Assembly (NCBI RefSeq): GCF_000369525.1
Contig: NZ_KB850070.1
Location: 186,001 to 250,000 of the forward strand
Length of the DNA stretch: 64,000 bases
Source: Acinetobacter higginsii
GTDB lineage: Bacteria > Pseudomonadota > Gammaproteobacteria > Pseudomonadales > Moraxellaceae
Reading direction: 5' to 3'
Numbering within the stretch: the first letter of the stretch is position 1; each line of letters begins with the position of its first letter. Of this stretch, positions 17,523 to 28,151 are shown in pieces. The position numbers and the translations under genes are program-made. The notes beneath the pieces are model-generated. The model did not search any database. It worked only from the letters and a program-made list of their open reading frames with translations, and had not been told where the DNA came from.

Positions 17523-19676
17523 ATGATCCACGCTGGCAATGCCATTACCGTCCAAATGCTTGCGGACGGAATTGCAGAATTCCGCTTTGACTTACAAGGT
17601 GAGTCGGTTAATAAATTTAACCGTGCAACCATCGAAGACTTCCAAGCAGCGATTGCTGCAGTGAAAGCCAATAACGATATTAAAGGCTTAGTTGTTACCT
17701 CTGGCAAATCAACATTCATCGTTGGTGCTGATATCACTGAATTCGGGCAAAACTTCGCTGCGGGTGAACAAGCGATTGTTGATTGGCTTATGCCTGTACA
17801 CGAGATCTTCAACAGTTTTGAAGATTTAGATCTACCGAAAGTTGCTGCGATCAATGGTACAGCGCTGGGTGGTGGTTTTGAAATGTGCTTGGTGTGTGAC
17901 TATCGTGTGATGTCAGAACAAGCACAAGTGGGCTTACCAGAAATCAAATTGGGGATCTATCCTGGTTTTGGTGGTAGCGTACGTTTAAGCCGTTTAATCG
18001 GTATCGACAATGCCGTTGAATGGATGGCAATGGCGAACCCGAAAAAACCAGCTGCTGCACTAAAAGATGGTGCTGTAGATGCGGTTGTTGCTGCGGACAA
18101 ATTACAAGAAGCTGCTGTTGACTTGGTTAAACAAGCAATTGCTGGTCGTTTGAACTGGAAAGCAAAGCGTCAAGAAAAATTAGACGCAATCAAATTGAAC
18201 CCACTTGAACAAATGATGGCGTTCAATACGGCGAAAGGTGCGGTCCTTGCGAAAGCAAACCCTGCTCAATACCCTGCGCCAAAATTATTGCTTGATTCTT
18301 TACAAGCTGGTGCAAGCTCAACACGTGATGACGCGTTAAAAGCAGAAGCACAAGGTTTTGCAAAAGCAGCGATTACACCACAAGCAGGTGCATTGATTGG
18401 TTTATTCATCAATGACCAAGTCGTGAAGAAAACTGCGAAAAAATATGAGAAAGGTGCTCACCCTGTTAACCAAGCAGCTGTATTAGGTGCGGGTATCATG
18501 GGTGGTGGTATTGCTTACCAAGCGGCAAGCAAAGGCACACCAATCATCATGAAAGACATTGGTAACCCACAACTTGCACTTGGTATGAAAGAAGCGAATG
18601 GCTTGCTCACTAAGCAAGTTGAACGCAAGAAAATGAAACCTGCGCAAATGGGTGAAACACTGGCTCGCATCCGTCCAACTTTAAGCTATGACGAGTTTAA
18701 AGAAGTGGATATCGTGATCGAAGCCGTGACTGAAAATCCAAAAGTAAAAGAAATCGTGCTTGCTGATACTGAAAAGCATGTTCGTGAAAATACGATCATT
18801 GCATCGAATACATCAACGATTTCAATTACACGTTTAGCAAAAGCATTACAACGTCCTGAAAACTTCGTTGGTATGCACTTCTTCAACCCAGTACACATGA
18901 TGCCACTTGTAGAAGTGATTCGTGGTGAAAAGACGTCTGAAGAAGCGATCGCAACAACTGTGGTTCTTGCTCAAAAAATGGGTAAAACACCAATCGTTGT
19001 TAACGACTGCCCAGGTTTCTTGGTTAACCGTGTATTGTTCCCTTACTTTGGTGCATTTGACCTGCTTGTAAAAGACGGTGCAGATTTCCAACAAGTGGAT
19101 AATGTGATGGCGAAATTCGGCTGGCCTATGGGTCCTGCATACTTGATCGATGTTGTTGGTATCGATACAGGTGTTCATGGCGCAGAAGTAATGGCTGAAG
19201 GTTTCCCTGACCGTATGAAGCCAGACTACAAAGGTTCGATCGAAGCGATGTACGAAGCAAAACGTCTTGGTCAAAAGAATGACGTTGGTTTCTACAAATA
19301 CGTGTTAGACAAGAAAGGCAAGAAAGCGAAAACTGTTGATCCAACAGCATACGAAATTATTGCACCTTTCGTGACTGGCGAAAAACGCGAATTTGACAAC
19401 CAAGAAATCATTGACCGTATGATGCTTGCATTCTGTAACGAAACAGTTCGTTGCTTAGAAGACAACATCGTTGCCACTGCGTCTGAAGCAGATATGGCGA
19501 TGATCATGGGTGTAGGTTTCCCTCCATTCCGTGGTGGTCCATGCCGTTACATCGACCAAACAGGTGTTGCTGAATACGTTGCGCTTTGCGACAAATATGC
19601 ACACTTAGGTAAGGCTTATGAAGCGCCACAAATGTTGCGTGACATGGCTGCTAACAACACAAAATTCTACGGTTAA
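17523..19676 (+). CDS. fadB: Fatty acid oxidation complex subunit alpha
   Basis: FadB is the multifunctional enoyl-CoA hydratase / 3-hydroxyacyl-CoA dehydrogenase (with isomerase and epimerase activity) of aerobic beta-oxidation. The protein is 717 aa from the ATG at 17523, preceded by GGGAG. The crotonase domain has '[18 protein letters not shown]' with glutamates E120 and E140 at the positions of the E. coli catalytic pair. The dehydrogenase domain begins with the NAD fingerprint '[13 protein letters not shown]' (about 319-331) and has '[15 protein letters not shown]'. A second C-terminal HAD domain follows. fadA starts 12 bases after the stop; the two products form the alpha2-beta2 trifunctional complex. 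Confidence 0.97.
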   Translation: MIHAGNAITVQMLADGIAEFRFDLQGESVNKFNRATIEDFQAAIAAVKANNDIKGLVVTSGKSTFIVGADITEFGQNFAAGEQAIVDWLMPVHEIFNSFEDLDLPKVAAINGTALGGGFEMCLVCDYRVMSEQAQVGLPEIKLGIYPGFGGSVRLSRLIGIDNAVEWMAMANPKKPAAALKDGAVDAVVAADKLQEAAVDLVKQAIAGRLNWKAKRQEKLDAIKLNPLEQMMAFNTAKGAVLAKANPAQYPAPKLLLDSLQAGASSTRDDALKAEAQGFAKAAITPQAGALIGLFINDQVVKKTAKKYEKGAHPVNQAAVLGAGIMGGGIAYQAASKGTPIIMKDIGNPQLALGMKEANGLLTKQVERKKMKPAQMGETLARIRPTLSYDEFKEVDIVIEAVTENPKVKEIVLADTEKHVRENTIIASNTSTISITRLAKALQRPENFVGMHFFNPVHMMPLVEVIRGEKTSEEAIATTVVLAQKMGKTPIVVNDCPGFLVNRVLFPYFGAFDLLVKDGADFQQVDNVMAKFGWPMGPAYLIDVVGIDTGVHGAEVMAEGFPDRMKPDYKGSIEAMYEAKRLGQKNDVGFYKYVLDKKGKKAKTVDPTAYEIIAPFVTGEKREFDNQEIIDRMMLAFCNETVRCLEDNIVATASEADMAMIMGVGFPPFRGGPCRYIDQTGVAEYVALCDKYAHLGKAYEAPQMLRDMAANNTKFYG

Positions 19677-19688
19677 GGAGCGACGTGA

Positions 19689-20861
<1,173 letters not shown>

Positions 20862-20880
20862 TCGACACTGAGATAAACGA

Positions 20881-20910
20881 AAAATCCCCGTGCTAAGCGG
20901 GGATTTTTTT
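20881..20910 (+). terminator. Intrinsic terminator after fadBA
   Basis: Eight-base GC-rich arms (AATCCCCG / CGGGGATT) with a seven-base loop are followed by T-rich sequence, 20 bases past the fadA stop. Confidence 0.88.
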
Positions 20911-21029
20911 ATGCGATCAAAATTCGTTTCATGGTTGTATAGAATTCTTAAAATACAAATGCCCACTGTAGACAGAACAATACACGGCAAATTATGATCG
21001 CTATTCCAACAAATAATAAGGTTCTAACA

Positions 21030-21653
21030 ATGTTTAAAAATATGGCAGCCGATCTAATGGGAACCAGTGATATCGGTAAGATTATTGAACCTCAAGATTA
21101 TGATAAAACTGATATTGATGACTATATTTTCCATGAAGACAATGAAAAAATCTTCTTCCTCATCAAAGCAAAAACGGATGAATACTGCTTTACCAACACC
21201 GCATTTATCCATCTAGACGGTACCAGTGCTGTCAGCAAGAAAAGAACCCTAAACCGTTATCCCTACAAACACTATCAAATCAGCCGAGTGCTACTTGAAA
21301 CCGCAGGAACCATTGATCGCGATGTTGAAATCAAGTTCCAGTTGGGTGGTGCTGCCTATTCGATTGATATTGAGAAAGCTCAAATCGAGAAAGTGCGCGA
21401 TTTATATAAAGCGTTGTTTAGTATTGGTGAAGCTTGCAAAGAAATTGAACGCCAATACACCACTCTGGTTCAAACACAGCAAGCCGTAAACAGTATGTTC
21501 TCGCTGCGTGAGTTGCCAGAACAGGTGTTACTGAATCTACCTGATATTATTTCGCAAACGACCCTGCAAGTTGAAAACAAGTTTACCGAGCGCCGCAAAC
21601 AAATTGAGGACTATGATTTCTCTGCTATTTTTGAACGCTATCTAAAGCAATAA
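21030..21653 (+). CDS. PH-domain protein with YvbH-like extension
   Basis: This cytosolic-looking protein is about 207 aa. The N-terminal half ('SDIGKIIEPQDYDKTDIDDY', 'DGTSAVSKKRTLNRYPYKH') fits a bacterial pleckstrin-homology (bPH_1) domain. A helical C-terminal part ('YKALFSIGEACKEIERQYTT', then 'QVENKFTERRKQIEDYDF') resembles the YvbH oligomerisation extension. No function is assigned to the family. The ATG at 21030 has AAGG eight bases upstream and is better than the one at 20994. It is flanked by terminators on both sides, so it is a single-gene transcript. Confidence 0.78.
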   Translation: MFKNMAADLMGTSDIGKIIEPQDYDKTDIDDYIFHEDNEKIFFLIKAKTDEYCFTNTAFIHLDGTSAVSKKRTLNRYPYKHYQISRVLLETAGTIDRDVEIKFQLGGAAYSIDIEKAQIEKVRDLYKALFSIGEACKEIERQYTTLVQTQQAVNSMFSLRELPEQVLLNLPDIISQTTLQVENKFTERRKQIEDYDFSAIFERYLKQ

Positions 21654-21657
21654 TATA

Positions 21658-21686
21658 AAAATCCCCGTAATGTGCGGGGATTTTTC
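21658..21686. terminator. Bidirectional intrinsic terminator
   Basis: AATCCCCG / CGGGGATT arms, almost identical to the fadBA terminator, with A-run before and T-run after. It serves the PH-domain gene (plus) and the secreted protein gene (minus). Confidence 0.85.
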
Positions 21687-21704
21687 TTTATTCAATCAGA
21701 TAAT

Positions 21705-22211
21705 TTAATATGGCTGTTTAAAACCTCTAAGCCCATCTTGAATTTGTTGTTGTAATCGCAAAATATCATCGGCATTCAGCTTAATCGTACCATTACGAAT
21801 CCCATCAATATTGTTTCGATTAATATTCAATGGTTCTAGCATTTTAAAAATGCCATTGGTTGGGTCTGAAGACTGTAAACCTGACGCAACAGCAAGAATG
21901 TATTGCTGCAAAACCGGCGAATATTGAGATAGATCTGGCTGTGCTGCTGCAGGCTGATAATTAACACTCACAGGGTTTTCACTGACACCCGCATTCTGCA
22001 TGTCATTATGCATTTTATAGACATAATGCTGTAGCGCCTGACGAACCTGCTTGTCTTCTTGAAAGGGCACAAATCCCACTTCTTCACGTAGCTCAGATTC
22101 AGCCATGACCCGAATGGTCGGCAATGAAGTCACTTCATCATTTGCCTGTACGACAGGCATGCCCATAAAAGCCAATGCAGTGATCAGGACGGATTGTTTT
22201 AGAAAATTCAT
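21705..22211 (-). CDS. Hypothetical exported protein
   Basis: This 168-aa protein has a clear signal peptide (MNFLKQSVLITALAFMGM, cleavage probably after VQA at about 22). The mature part starts with 'NDEVTSLPTIRVMAESEL', which recalls the start of TonB-dependent receptor or plug-like proteins, but there is no room for a barrel. The rest is helical and Gln-rich with no motif I recognise. The ATG at 22211 has GGAG seven bases upstream. It stands alone between a terminator and a 300-base gap. Function unknown; probably periplasmic. Confidence 0.7.
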   Translation of the reverse strand: MNFLKQSVLITALAFMGMPVVQANDEVTSLPTIRVMAESELREEVGFVPFQEDKQVRQALQHYVYKMHNDMQNAGVSENPVSVNYQPAAAQPDLSQYSPVLQQYILAVASGLQSSDPTNGIFKMLEPLNINRNNIDGIRNGTIKLNADDILRLQQQIQDGLRGFKQPY

Positions 22212-22520
22212 CGTTTGCTCCAAACATCCCTCATCCATAAGAAGATAATGAGTTAAATAAAAGCATCTGATAAATAGGCTACAGCAAAGTGATGTTTGAT
22301 TCAGTAGAGGTCAGATAAACGGTAAATATCACTCGAATTTACAGATTATTTTGCTATGTTCTTATTTTTACTATCTTCCAAGACGACTTATGAGAACAAG
22401 GAATTAAACAAAAATACCCTACCACATTCATCAAAATCTTATAGATGTTAACACCAGCTTCTGAAAAATGAATGGAGTCATACTATTGGGATTATTAAAA
22501 TTTGCTCTCTAAGAAACAGA
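22212..22520. other. Intergenic region, no gene seen
   Basis: These 309 AT-rich bases lie between two minus-strand genes for exported proteins. The region must hold the promoter of the 21705-22211 gene. I see no further gene or strong hairpin. Confidence 0.5.
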
Positions 22521-22943
22521 TTAATGATCAGCGCAAAGGGGTTTAATTTCTTTTACCTTAATATCATGCAAATTCAAGGCAGATAGCGAACTGCTATCCA
22601 AACTTTCTTGGAGTATCATCTCTGTATCAGTTAACTTAATAATTTTTAAATTAATGGTAGGTTGCGAACCCAAAGATATCTTTATCAAATCATTCGCTAA
22701 TACGTATCGACCTTCCCTCTTTGGCTCAGCTTTAAACCTTTTATTCTTAAAGTCACATTCAAATGGGTAAAGTGTTGTATTGCCTTGATCATCAAAAGTG
22801 GCAACATTCGCAACACCATTTTTTAACGGGATCATTGCCCAATTACCAATTAATTGTGCCTGCTCATAGGCTTGAGCAGTGCCCAAAGTACTAAAATAAA
22901 TTAAACAGATAGAAAAGAATTTAACGGTTATATATCTATTCAT
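22521..22943 (-). CDS. Hypothetical exported small protein
   Basis: This 140-aa protein from the ATG at 22943 (AGAAG upstream) has a signal peptide of about 23 residues ending TAQA. The mature domain reads 'LIGNWAMIPLKNGVANVATF', 'GNTTLYPFECDF', 'EGRYVLANDLIKISL' and 'LKIIKLTDTEMILQES'. This looks like a lipocalin-like or META-like beta barrel that reports 'pass/fail' of a small ligand domain, but I cannot assign a family. A longer reading to 23030 adds only a non-conserved tail. Two cysteines in the mature part could form a disulphide. Function unknown. Confidence 0.65.
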   Translation of the reverse strand: MNRYITVKFFSICLIYFSTLGTAQAYEQAQLIGNWAMIPLKNGVANVATFDDQGNTTLYPFECDFKNKRFKAEPKREGRYVLANDLIKISLGSQPTINLKIIKLTDTEMILQESLDSSSLSALNLHDIKVKEIKPLCADH

Positions 22944-23333
22944 AATAAACTTCTTGTTTTCTCTCGCTATGCTTCTCTTGTTTACAGTACCCTGACGCAA
23001 ATCTGTTTTCATTTCAGACAGCTTCATCATAGTTCAAGAAATACACCGAATCAATACACCCTACATCATCATACCCCCATAACCGCACTATCATCTCGTG
23101 CGGTCCTCACATCCCTCACTGAGTAAATCAATTTATCCTCATCGAAGAGCTCTTCGCCATCATCTCGTATGATGGAAAAGATAACAGAGTGCCGTCTTGC
23201 TATGATCAACCCTCAAACATATAAAAATGAATAAAATAGCCAAGATACTAGCTTTTTTCCCAGTCTTTTATTACTTTCATATAAAACCCAATATTTTTTA
23301 ATTTAAGAACCAAGATATTATAGGCATACACGG
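22944..23333. other. Intergenic region with palindromes
   Basis: These 390 bases lie between divergent genes for two exported proteins. They contain a perfect 14-base palindrome (CGAAGAGCTCTTCG, 23143-23156), immediately followed by CATCAT-ctcgt-ATGATG at about 23158-23174. These could be operator sites or a transcription terminator remnant. No gene is supported here. Confidence 0.5.
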
Positions 23334-24032
23334 ATGTTGATATCACAAACCAAAACTCTCCTCAGCTTAGCAATAGTGACAGCCCTCACGACAGGCTGTG
23401 CCACTTCAACCCTGATCAAAAAAGACAACCGCTCCTATACCCGTACCGCCAAAGTCACACTGATTGAGGACAATGTGGTGGCTTTTGGCCGTCCTGCTCA
23501 AGCAGCTGCCGATTTGCCGAAAGACAGTATCGTGATTGCAGGGCAAAAGAACAGCTATATCCTGACCCAAGGCGGCGCTCAGTTCGTCACTTTAATTGGC
23601 AAGCTGGATCCGAAAAATATTCAGATCACGCGTGACCTCAATTTCTATTCAGAAAAGAATGATGGTCATTTTTCAGGAACCTTGCCACTTTCCTATGTGA
23701 AGCTGAAAGAAGATTTAAGCAAGAAAGATCTGGAGTTTTTCATTGAAAATGGTGCCAAAGAGTGTTCATCCTCAAGTGATGAGCGCATGCAGGCGCAACG
23801 TTTCTGTTTTGATCTTAAATTGAAAGGTGTGGTCTATCCTGCAGCAAACAATCTCAGCTCGTTGAAACCGTTAAGCAAAGCTTATCAAGTCACCATTTAT
23901 ACCCAGAAAGAAGAAAGTTATAAATCTAAATCAGGCTTAAATCCTTTGGAAAAACTGGTGCTTCTGCCGTTTGCTGTGGCGATTGATGTGGTGAGTCTGC
24001 CGTTCCAAGCCGCAGACAAAATTTTTGATTAA
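23334..24032 (+). CDS. Hypothetical lipoprotein
   Basis: This 232-aa protein has a lipoprotein signal (MLISQTKTLLSLAIVTA...) with lipobox LTTGC and the modified Cys at residue 22. The mature part includes 'RSYTRTAKVTLIEDNVVAFG' and 'DSIVIAGQKNSYILTQGGAQ' and ends with 'LEKLVLLPFAVAIDVVSLPF' and 'QAADKIFD', a hydrophobic tail seen in several small envelope lipoproteins. No enzymatic motif is visible. It is convergent with the ABC exporter gene (42-base gap). Function unknown; likely outer-membrane or periplasmic-face anchored. Confidence 0.75.
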   Translation: MLISQTKTLLSLAIVTALTTGCATSTLIKKDNRSYTRTAKVTLIEDNVVAFGRPAQAAADLPKDSIVIAGQKNSYILTQGGAQFVTLIGKLDPKNIQITRDLNFYSEKNDGHFSGTLPLSYVKLKEDLSKKDLEFFIENGAKECSSSSDERMQAQRFCFDLKLKGVVYPAANNLSSLKPLSKAYQVTIYTQKEESYKSKSGLNPLEKLVLLPFAVAIDVVSLPFQAADKIFD

Positions 24033-24073
24033 CTTTACAAAATAAAGCCTTCTCTTACAGGATGATGAAGTGA

Positions 24074-25879
24074 CTAACTATGTGTTTCCTCTTCATCATC
24101 CCCTTCAAAGGTCTTGGAAATCTTTTCAATATTAAGACTCTTCGCCATCGCATCAAAGATGTTCTTATACACCCCTTGTTGCTGATAGAGTTGATGATGC
24201 TCACCATGTTCCACGATCATGCCATCCTGCATCACATAGGTATAATCCGCATCAATAATCTGTGACAGACTATGTGAAATGATGATCACGGTACGCCCCT
24301 GCTTGATCTCATCCAGACTATGTTTGATCTGCTCGGTTGCAATGGCATCTAGACTTGCAGTCGGTTCATCCAGAAAAATAATCGGTGGATTTTTCAAGAA
24401 CATGCGAGCAATGGCGATACGTTGTTGCTGGCCGCCTGAAAGCAATAAGGCATCGGATTGATAGGCCAGTGGTAACTTGAGAATCTGCTCATGAATCGAG
24501 GCTTTCTTTGCCGCAAGGATGATTTCATCCTGCGTCGCATCCATCTTGCCATAACGGATATTTTCCTCAATCGTACCCTGAAAAATATGATTTTTTTGCA
24601 GGACTAAACCAATATGATCACGTAGATATTGGGTATCGATCTCGGTCAATGCGCTTCCATTCAGTAAAATTTCACCTGACTGCGGTAAATAGAATTTGTC
24701 CAGCAAGCTGATCAAAGTTGATTTACCCGCACCAGACAAGCCCACCAAAGCTGTGATTTTATTGGGTTGTATGGTGAGGTTGATGTCTTTCAGCGCATGA
24801 TAACCATTGGGATAGAAAAAATTCACCTGTTTTAATTCAAACTTACCTGTCAGTGGCTGAGGTCTCAATTCTCCAGAAGTCTCAATTTCATCATCTGCTT
24901 CTAAAATTTTGAAAAAGCTTTCTGCATAAATCATCGCATCATTCACTTCATCATAGATGCGATGTAGCGAGCGAATCGGTGCTGAGACATTGTTGAATAA
25001 CAGAATATGAAACATGATCATACCGATGCTCATATCACCGACCAGAACAAAATAGGCGGTTAAAATGATAATAAAGACCACGCCAATCTGTTCAATAAAG
25101 GTTTTTAAGCCATCAAATAGAAAACTGAGTTGGCGGGTTCGCATCTGATCATCGGTCAGTTGTTTTTGCAAAGTCAGCTGTTTTTCCGCCTCAATTTGCT
25201 CACGGTTAAAGGACTTAATCACTGTAATCGACTGAATGATACTTAAAGTCCCCTGACTTTTGCGCTCCCGACCATCACGTAAATTACGTCGTGTCCCGCT
25301 GAGTTTCTGCGCCTGCTTAAAGGTAATCCAGAAATAAATTGGCACAATGCTTAACGCCACCAAACCAATCCAGAAATTGGCATAGAACATCAGACACAGG
25401 GCAATGATAGCACTGCTAAACAAGGGAAAAATATCAATAAAGAAGATTTGTACCAGTCGGGTAATCGAACCAATCCCCCGATCAATCCGGGTCTGTAATT
25501 TCCCTGCTTGGTTATCATCTTGGGTAAAAAAGGCCAGACGGTATTGTAGAAACTTCACAATGATCGACTGCGCCACATCTTGTGAAATCAAAATCCGTAA
25601 TTTCTCGCCAAAGAACTTTTGTCCAAACTGAAGAAAAATATTCAGCACTTCTTTGCTCAATAAAATCACACTGATAGTGAGCAGAATATGCCAGCCTGCA
25701 TTTAAGCCCTGCCCTGACTCCACCACCGCATTGATCTGATCGACTGCATACTGCAAGGTGAGCGCATTGACCTGTGCGGTTAATGCACCAATCAAAGTCA
25801 ATACTAGTGTCACTGCAACCAGCCACTTATAGGGAAGCACAAATGGTTTTACTTTATGAAACAGCTGCCATAAATTCAT
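24074..25879 (-). CDS. ABC exporter, fused permease and ATPase (MsbA/multidrug type)
   Basis: This 601-aa half-transporter has six membrane segments in residues about 18-290 (type I exporter fold). The nucleotide-binding domain has Walker A 'GLSGAGKST' (380-388), Q-loop 'LVLQKN', signature 'LLSGGQQQR' (479-487), Walker B 'IIFLDEP' (500-506) and the H-loop His at about 536. All ATPase residues are intact, and it should work as a homodimer. It could export lipid, peptide or drug. I do not call it msbA because the essential copy is usually next to lpxK, which is not here. A coiled-coil membrane protein is encoded just upstream on the same strand. Confidence 0.9.
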   Translation of the reverse strand: MNLWQLFHKVKPFVLPYKWLVAVTLVLTLIGALTAQVNALTLQYAVDQINAVVESGQGLNAGWHILLTISVILLSKEVLNIFLQFGQKFFGEKLRILISQDVAQSIIVKFLQYRLAFFTQDDNQAGKLQTRIDRGIGSITRLVQIFFIDIFPLFSSAIIALCLMFYANFWIGLVALSIVPIYFWITFKQAQKLSGTRRNLRDGRERKSQGTLSIIQSITVIKSFNREQIEAEKQLTLQKQLTDDQMRTRQLSFLFDGLKTFIEQIGVVFIIILTAYFVLVGDMSIGMIMFHILLFNNVSAPIRSLHRIYDEVNDAMIYAESFFKILEADDEIETSGELRPQPLTGKFELKQVNFFYPNGYHALKDINLTIQPNKITALVGLSGAGKSTLISLLDKFYLPQSGEILLNGSALTEIDTQYLRDHIGLVLQKNHIFQGTIEENIRYGKMDATQDEIILAAKKASIHEQILKLPLAYQSDALLLSGGQQQRIAIARMFLKNPPIIFLDEPTASLDAIATEQIKHSLDEIKQGRTVIIISHSLSQIIDADYTYVMQDGMIVEHGEHHQLYQQQGVYKNIFDAMAKSLNIEKISKTFEGDDEEETHS

Positions 25880-25937
25880 ATTCTTGAGGTCTACCTCTTC
25901 ATTACGTCTAGGCTGAAAGCTACCTGATCGATCTTAA

Positions 25938-26687
25938 TTACAGTTCTTCTTCTAAAACCTCAGCATTATTTTGTTTAATCTTCTCCATCTTGGCATTCAG
26001 CTTTAACACATCTTGATAGAGTGTATTGAATTTTTTCACTTGAGCGGTCTCGCGGAACAAGATCATTTTATCCTTCCTTTGCCACTGATATGTCTTCAGC
26101 ATATCGAACATGGCCTGTGCCTTTTCAATGATTTGCTGCTCGATTGGGAAAATATCATGGGCTTTATCGGCTTTCAGATTATTCTCCAATTTGGCTTGGA
26201 GCGAACTTCTCATTTCATTCTGGATTGCCAGACTTTTTGCCTGCTGCATTGAACTGGTCTGAATCTGTTGCCGTGCTTGTTCATACTCCGCTGATGCTTT
26301 GCGGACATTCACAAACATCTGTTCAGTGTCCTTATAGTTCTGCTTGCGGTCCTGATCCAGACGCTCAACATCTAAAAAGGTATCCCAATTGGCGGCTTTG
26401 AGTTCACGTAAATAATGATTACGGGCTTCTACATTTTGCATCCAGTAGTTCAGAAGAAACTCAGACATCAATTTATAATCGCCAGATAAGCGATCATCAT
26501 GAATATTCAGTTGCACTGGGGTCGACCAGTCTTGTGCCTGATCATAAAGTTCGCGCATTTTCTCAGACATCACCACCTCAAACATCTGCTGATTATTGAT
26601 GGCACGCTGTTTCAGGCTATGCTGATAAAAGAAAAATGAACCAATACAAAGGACTACAATAGTCACAAAGATTAAAAAACGGCGCAT
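25938..26687 (-). CDS. Hypothetical membrane-anchored coiled-coil protein
   Basis: This protein is about 249 aa from the ATG at 26687, which has GGAGG five bases upstream. One N-terminal membrane segment (about 3-20) precedes a long, charged, Gln/Lys/Glu-rich helical part predicted to form coiled coil. An acidic C-terminus ends 'NNAEVLEEEL'. No family is recognised. It is on the same strand as the MsbA-like exporter and 58 bases upstream of it, so the two are probably cotranscribed; a role in periplasm as a partner of the exporter is possible but only inferred from position. Confidence 0.7.
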   Translation of the reverse strand: MRRFLIFVTIVVLCIGSFFFYQHSLKQRAINNQQMFEVVMSEKMRELYDQAQDWSTPVQLNIHDDRLSGDYKLMSEFLLNYWMQNVEARNHYLRELKAANWDTFLDVERLDQDRKQNYKDTEQMFVNVRKASAEYEQARQQIQTSSMQQAKSLAIQNEMRSSLQAKLENNLKADKAHDIFPIEQQIIEKAQAMFDMLKTYQWQRKDKMILFRETAQVKKFNTLYQDVLKLNAKMEKIKQNNAEVLEEEL

Positions 26688-26864
26688 ATTGCCTCCAAGT
26701 ATCATTATATTTTTTATGTTCTGAATCTGAGTTTAATTGATAAAACACATGCAGTTATAGTCCTTTTTATTTCACTTCTCGTAACGGAGCATTACATTTT
26801 CATCGCTTTAAATTCTACACGTTCGCCCCTATTATCTGTTTAACGAGAATTGAAGAGATCCACC

Positions 26865-27560
26865 ATGCGTGTAGATATTTGGTCAGATGTGGTCTGTCCG
26901 TTTTGTTATATCGGTAAAAAACGTCTTGAACATGTTGCCCAAGAAGCGGGTATTGAATTAGACATTCACTGGCATAGCTTTGAACTGGATCCAAATGCAC
27001 CTGCTAAACACGACACCTCAAATACTGAACGCTTAGCGAAAAAGTATGGTCGTAGTTATGCGGAAATGGAAGAAATGGAACGTAATGTTGCAGCCATGGC
27101 CGCAGTAGAAGGTATCGACTTTCAATGGCAGAAAGCCAATTCAGGCAATAGCTTCAATGCGCACCGCATTATTCACCTTGCACAAAGTAAGGGTTTGGGA
27201 AATGAAGCGGAAGAAGCATTCTTCCATGCTTATATGACTGAAGGTCTTGCGATTGGTGAGCGTGAAGTGGTTGAAGAAATTGCCTCACGTATTGGTCTAG
27301 ACAATGCCGAAGTGGAATATGTACTAGACTCGGATGAACTTGCAGATTTTGTGCGTCATGATGAGCAAATTGCCCATGAACAACTCAAAGTGACTGGCGT
27401 ACCATTCTTTGTCTTTGATCAAAAACTGGCACTTTCAGGTGCGCAACCTCGTGAGATTTTCTTACAGGCGATGCAGCAAGCACAGTCAGAATCAACTGAA
27501 GAAATTGAGCAAACCGATGCAGCTCAATGTAATGATGATCAATGCGAAATTAAGCCTTAA
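26865..27560 (+). CDS. FrnE-like DsbA-family oxidoreductase
   Basis: This is a 231-aa cytosolic thioredoxin-fold protein of the DsbA/FrnE/2-hydroxychromene-carboxylate isomerase group. The active-site motif CPFC is in 'SDVVCPFCYIGKKRLE' at about residues 12-15, with the cis-proline loop 'TGVPFFVFD'. No signal peptide is seen. The C-terminal tail has two further cysteines, C-x4-C ('CNDDQC'), a feature I recall from the Deinococcus FrnE disulphide isomerase. The start is ATG 26865 with AAGAGA upstream; a TTG at 26850 is less likely. A strong terminator follows. Confidence 0.87.
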   Translation: MRVDIWSDVVCPFCYIGKKRLEHVAQEAGIELDIHWHSFELDPNAPAKHDTSNTERLAKKYGRSYAEMEEMERNVAAMAAVEGIDFQWQKANSGNSFNAHRIIHLAQSKGLGNEAEEAFFHAYMTEGLAIGEREVVEEIASRIGLDNAEVEYVLDSDELADFVRHDEQIAHEQLKVTGVPFFVFDQKLALSGAQPREIFLQAMQQAQSESTEEIEQTDAAQCNDDQCEIKP

Positions 27561-27574
27561 GCTTGATTAAGCAT

Positions 27575-27611
27575 AAAACCGTTTTCACCTCCGTATGAAA
27601 GCGGTTTTTTA
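27575..27611 (+). terminator. Intrinsic terminator after the FrnE-like gene
   Basis: AAACCG-TTTTCA pairs with TGAAAG-CGGTTT and is followed by T6, 15 bases past the stop. Confidence 0.85.
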
Positions 27612-28151
27612 ATCTTTAAATTTTTACATTCCCCTTTTGTTTCAGTCTTTTATCTTTGGATAAATACCGTTTATCGACAGTCATAATTATTTCAATAATG
27701 ACATATTTTTATTTGCTGAGCTTTTCACCAAGAGATATGTGAAAGTGATCACAACTCATCCATAAATTTATAGATAATTTTTTATCTTATGATCTATTTA
27801 TTCGATTCATTATTTTAAAATGTTTTTATTTTCAAAGAGAAACTATGATCTATATCTCGATTTAGAATACGTAAATGAGATTTTATACTAACTTGACCGC
27901 TATAGATTTTACCTCCTTTTCTTCTATAATCGTCATAAAGTGACAATCTTTTGTGATGAAAATGTTGAGTGGTGATCTCTTTTAACACAGATCAAATTAC
28001 AAATAGATCCGAAGATCAACGCACTTGTCACACGTATAAGACAGCATACTTTATCAACTATAACTGATTACAACCTGTTTGAAATTGCTGTCACTTTGTC
28101 CTAATTCATGATTTAAAAACAGGCTCAAGCCTATCTCTAAGGAAACAATCG
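27612..28151. other. Long AT-rich intergenic region
   Basis: These 540 bases have no supported gene, ahead of the unknown 473-aa protein gene. They are strongly AT-rich and contain an inverted pair AAAGTGACA (27936-27944) and TGTCACTTT (about 28090-28098) near the start of the next gene. An AAGGA sequence just precedes its ATG. The length could also hold a small RNA, but I see no clear hairpin-T-run signature to support one. Confidence 0.5.

Noticed and set aside
24074..25879. Calling the ABC exporter msbA
   Set aside because: The ATPase and membrane domains fit several exporter groups, and the lpxK neighbour that normally marks msbA is absent.
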